Assembly: GCA_028023455.1 (NCBI GenBank)
Contig: JAQFVV010000013.1
Span: 5,830,001 to 5,894,000, forward strand
DNA: 64,000 bases
From: Epiperipatus broadwayi
Taxonomy: Eukaryota > Onychophora > Udeonychophora > Euonychophora > Peripatidae
Direction of reading: 5' to 3'
Position 1 is the stretch's first letter. Each line of letters opens with the position of its first letter. Both the position numbers and the translations under genes were made by a program. Below are positions 59,829-64,000 of this stretch, piece by piece. The notes under the pieces were generated by a model, which saw only the letters and a list, made by a program, of their open reading frames with translations, had not been told where the DNA came from and made no database searches.

Positions 59829-62516
59829 TTAAAAATTCAAACTCATTTGCATATGTGTACAATAAATTACAACAGTCTTCATTTGTAAAGCTATGAGTAT
59901 GAGATTTGAACATTAAATCTTGAAAGCACTAAGCAGGCATATTACACATTATAGTATAATTATAGCTTCACTAACATATGTGAAAAAAGTCGCACATTTA
60001 TAATTAACAGATTATAAATTAAGCAAGATCTTGAACATGGTTATTTCATTACCATGCCAACGAACATCAAAAGGTTAATGGCTGCATGCGTACCACTCCC
60101 AGACAAAGAAAATCCCTGACTGCAAGGATATACAATCCCCAGCCCATTACCTAACATATAACAACTCTCTAAGGCCCGATAAAGTTGTATCCCATTATGC
60201 TAGACTCGGCCCTCTTATCTCAGATGATATAAAAAAAATTTAAAAGTCATTCACGGAAATATATTTACTTGTGTTATATTTTCAGAAATGAAATAAAATA
60301 AATATAATACATAGCACTAAATAAGTTATAAAATATTTATTACACATATCAATTAATATGTTTTAAATTCCATTATCCCACCGCCAATCACATAAATAAA
60401 AGAAAATAAATTATTTAATCCTTTTCCCTTAATTAATTCATAAAAAATATTTGGATGAAATCTGAGTTCTCTACCTACACGTAGATATTAGGCAATAATA
60501 AAAAAAAATAATATGAGATCATTAAATATTCGGCCATACATATATGCTCATTTCTGTATTCATTTCACAGTTTAATAATATTTTAAAATAGTGCATTAAT
60601 ATACACTTAAACATATAAATAAACAAAGTAATACCATCATTTTATGCGCTTTGACTTAACTTAATATATACGCATTTAAATGGTTTGAGCATAATTACTA
60701 TATGATGTAAGACACACATACTTATCTTACAGTTTATGTACATTTTAAAACAAATGTGGACGAATGACGAACTTCGGGAATCCTACACGTACCAGATAAA
60801 TGACTTACATACATGCACTACTGAAATATAAATTAGATCTCTAGCATAATTAGATTTTTAAAAATGTTATATAATGTAAACATATAAGTAGTAAAAAAAA
60901 GTAATATTAGTAGTAAAAAAAGTAATATTCAAAAGGTTGAACAAATTTTAAAACTAAAAAAAATAATATTATTAAAAAGGCTGAAACATTTTAGCCTCCG
61001 GTATCTTGGGACTTCATCTGGACTTGGGGTCTCTGAATGTGCTATATATCTCTGTTCATCAGGGTGGCAAGGACTTCTTTCTTTCACTATGGTGGTTTGG
61101 CGATCTTCATCATCAATATCTGCTGGATCTGGATGGCTACATTTTAACGGCTTTGGAAGGAGCTGGACGGGTGTACTGAAGCTGGTTCCTACCCCATAAT
61201 CATCTTGTTGGTTGTTGTAGAAAGGGTATTCATTTTGTGATTATTAATACTGTGGCAATCAGACAAACACTGCTATTTACTTTCTTGGAAATGATTCCGT
61301 GAAGACTCAGCTCTAGGCTCTTTCCTGACAGTTCAGGTCTTCTAAATTGTGGCCTGGATGTGAGGCGAGCGCAGCATGCAACTGACGGTGACAGGAACTC
61401 TTCAGCACCGCAAGATTTCGGCAACTTAACTCTCTTCTGAACTGACTGTGGCTCTCACCATTCAGTTTTAGGTCCGTACCCCTTAGCTGTGGTAATCTGT
61501 GAAAGTAACCTCAGGTTTAGTTGGGGATCATGAAATATTGGCAGGGACTAAAATATAATACTAGTCAGCCTGCAATGCTCACGCAAAATATCTTCTAAAA
61601 TGACTTAGTTGCTTTTCCAATCTCTCTGGTAAAAAGCATAATTAGAATCATAATCTCTTGAGGTCTCTCTGGAAAAACGAACAAAAATAAGCAGAATTAT
61701 CCCCCAGCACTGGGTGAACAGTATATATAGCACCTCCATTACATGGTCAATTTGTTTAACCCCCTTCGAATCATTGCCCCAAGCTTCTATCTTAGTGGCT
61801 AATTGATTTAAATATAATTTACATAGCTTCTTTCTTAAAGAATGTTATTTTTAATTAATTTTACAATATTTTTAATTTAACTTTATCTGGGCGACTCAGA
61901 CCCACTATACTGATAACATCGGTTTCAAATTTACATACAAAGAAGAAATTCTTTTGCTATGGATTAAAATTAACAAGATTTTCTATCTCTATCTTGGCGT
62001 CCAAATTCCTTGCACTCTTTTGTAAGAGTACAAAGCAGAATGGCTAAAAATACATTACTGCATTTTTTATATTTGGTAACACAATAGCCACCTGATTTTT
62101 CTTAATACATTAATAAAAAATCTGCTAATTAAAAAAAAATATATATTGACGGAACATCTACAATTACTTTTTAATTATTTTTTCTATTTTTATTTCCTTT
62201 AGAACATGACCCAACATGTAAACAACTTTTTACAGAAAAAATATATATATAAAATTATAAATGTCGTATGTTTACATTTATTAAAATAAAATAAAATGAA
62301 TCAAAAATATTGTATGCATATATAATATAACATTATGCGTCAATTTACAATTTGGGAATTAATATTCTTGAGTGTGTGTGTGGGTAAGAAATATATACAT
62401 AGACAATTTCATCCATTTTATACAGTTTATATAATAGCTAAATAAAATTAATATATATAACTGAGCTGCTTCACTACAGCCACCTTGTTTGTGATTACTC
62501 ATAGAGTGACGGCACA

Positions 62517-63107
62517 GTATATTTATTTGATATATCCACTGCATATCTGTTGGAAGCAATTAATTTTATTTTCTCAAAAAAAAAAAAATATTAGTAATAA
62601 ATTAAGAATTAGTATATTCTTTTAAATATCACTAAAAGAGATCCAAACATCTCGAATTTTGAAAACAGTATTTATTAAATAACAGTGCTTAACTAATATT
62701 TTACTATAAAAGAAAACGCAATGTATGAATTCATAAAATTTTTAATTAAGGATTTACATAGCATGGATTATTAAAAAACAAAGTTGACATCTGCCTTTAA
62801 TAAGTAAAGACCATAAAATATTAATGGAGATGTTATAACAACTGAAATATGGCTCTTATCACGTTCAAAGGATTCTGTCTTATTTTCACTCGAAATCTGT
62901 AAATGTCTATATACATTTAAAGCGAGTATATATGCATATACCTTGGATATAGTGCCATTATTTATAAATAGAATTAATAATGCTATTAAGGATACCAAAA
63001 TATAATATTGATTTACTACAAAAGGAATTATTGAATGGAACTGTAAAATGTTGATTTGTATATTTATTCATTATATTTACTTCATATCTATTGGAAGCAA
63101 TTTTTTT
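62517..63107. repeat. Tandem unit U3, with the start of a further unit
   Basis: Starts GTATATTTATTTGATATATC immediately after copy B and follows U2, then U1, through CCAAACATCTCGAATTTTG (62644), CAAAGTTGACATCTGCC (62781) and ATACCTTGGATATAGTG. At about 63057 the unit start recurs (TTCATATCTATTGGAAGC) and then diverges. Confidence 0.85.
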
Positions 63108-64000
63108 ATATGTATTGGGAAGACATCCATTAATTTGGCATTGTGCTTTGGATTATAGAAATAAGAATTATTAGTCACCATACCCAAATAAATATAGTAA
63201 TGGTTAATGTTAAAGACTGTAATAACGATATTAAATGAATTCTGCAGAAATTAACCTGTGGTGATGTTCAATATTCCAGATGATGTAACAATCTTTTTGA
63301 AATGAACTAATGTGTCTAGATGTACTCATGATGAAATAATAATGGATAACTCTAGGGTTAAGTCTAAAATACCATTTCATTGTAATATTACTGCTCGATT
63401 GTTACGGTGTATTCAAGTAATTGCATATGGATTTGTTGCCAGCCCAAGTGTTTTGAAACTTTGGACATTGTATGTTTTATTAATGTTGTAGAGTGTTTAG
63501 TTTTATTTGAAAGATTTTCTCTTATTTATATATTCAAGTAATCACTTCATGAATGTCTGTTGATATAAAGAATAGTTGATTGAGATTATAAATGATCATT
63601 GAGCAGATTTTATTAGAATAATATATTTATGTTTGATATTCTAAATAACAAGCCACAATAAGCTAAACTTTTTTTACCAATTAAATTGTATTTTCCTCTA
63701 ATTATACAATGCGTATATTGTCTAGCATCACACATGGTTTAAACACCATTTCCATGACATATGTTACTTTTACTTGTTCATTTGCCTCATTGTTTTATTA
63801 ACTAGAAGTCATGGTTTGCACCTATTTTAATTTATAACAATAATAATCATGAACTATAGCGACAGAATACAGGAATATGTAAACTTAAACTAGAAAATAA
63901 TTTAGTATGAATTTATATCAATTTTATTCAATTAACATTAGTTAGTATTTACTGTCTGAAGCCTGTTAGCTAATGAAGAGTTAGTACTCTTCATTATTCG
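63108..64000. other. Window end, nothing recognised
   Basis: AT-rich sequence without an open frame of interest, a repeat partner elsewhere in the window, or an RNA gene. The missing last PAK exon was not seen here. Confidence 0.55.

Larger units (their letters stand above)
58503..60006. mobile_element. Head-to-head Penelope-like foldback, inserted in copy B
   Basis: The outer ends TAATTATAAATGTGCGAC and GTCGCACATTTATAATTA are perfect inverse copies. The left arm (58503-59099) and right arm (about 59330-60006) match across almost their whole length in inverse orientation around about 230 bp of spacer. Each arm encodes, pointing inward to outward, the linker and GIY-YIG-like end of a Penelope-like element, ending at the same TGGACTAAC stop region. 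Inverted partial copies are known in Penelope-like elements. No clear target duplication is seen. Confidence 0.85.
58320..62516 (+). mobile_element. 2.8 kb non-coding element, copy B
   Basis: Starts TGTACCGGGCATACCC and ends GAGTGACGGCACA, matching the ends of copy A. Without the 1504-bp foldback insertion it is about 2.69 kb, close to copy A's 2.78 kb. Shared internal blocks include CATTATGCTA near 60195, GGACTTGGGGTCTCTGAATG near 61022 and the TATATATAGCACCTCC motif near 61720. No frame is conserved. Confidence 0.75.

Overview
The window is a strongly AT-rich piece of an animal nuclear genome (composition judged by eye, not computed). Its only host gene that can be recognised is a group I p21-activated kinase (PAK) on the + strand. 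Eight exons are present between 10443 and 48196. They run from the autoinhibitory (kinase-inhibitory) segment, through an acidic/proline-rich PIX-binding stretch, to kinase subdomain IX. The exon carrying the CRIB motif lies upstream of the window or was not recognisable. The exon(s) for the last part of the C-lobe were not found in the 15.8 kb after 48196. Every intron has GT-AG ends and the phases join into one frame. The kinase wording ([16 protein letters not shown]) looks protostome-like, but the phylum is not settled.

The rest is almost entirely decayed mobile DNA inside and upstream of the gene. 1-10442: a minus-strand Ty3/gypsy retrotransposon (1772-6252), and a 1.8 kb non-autonomous DNA transposon with an 8-bp target duplication (7766-9574) that holds an internal tandem duplication and a tRNA-derived SINE. 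Intron 10600-19204: a foldback element (about 12436-12915) and a nested composite (about 15180-18740). The composite has inverted arms with hammerhead-ribozyme-like motifs, one arm interrupted by a 405-bp foldback element with a 13-bp target duplication, and a 2.8 kb non-coding element (15827-18607) between the arms. Intron 19261-27845: a perfect 25-bp hairpin, diffuse repeats, and a TTAA-flanked piggyBac-like non-autonomous element (25782-27626) with a 157-bp tandem array. Intron 32630-43201: two decayed hAT transposases, a decayed Penelope-like element with a GIY-YIG domain, and a SINE with a 15-bp target duplication. Intron 43295-47817: a second foldback element of the hammerhead type, again with a 13-bp duplication, and two covarying hairpins. 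48197-64000: a hammerhead-like motif, an integrase remnant, a complete but broken mariner-like element with TA duplications (55138-56393), a roughly 0.7-0.8 kb tandem unit, and a second copy of the 2.8 kb element. That copy is itself interrupted by a 1.5 kb head-to-head Penelope-like foldback (58503-60006).

The most unusual theme is repeated association of inverted (foldback) architecture, long retroposition-type target duplications, Penelope-like coding debris and hammerhead-like cores (CTGANGA, short stem, GAAA). This suggests a family of Penelope-like or retrozyme-like elements. Ribozyme activity and family assignment are inference and need structural search and cleavage tests.
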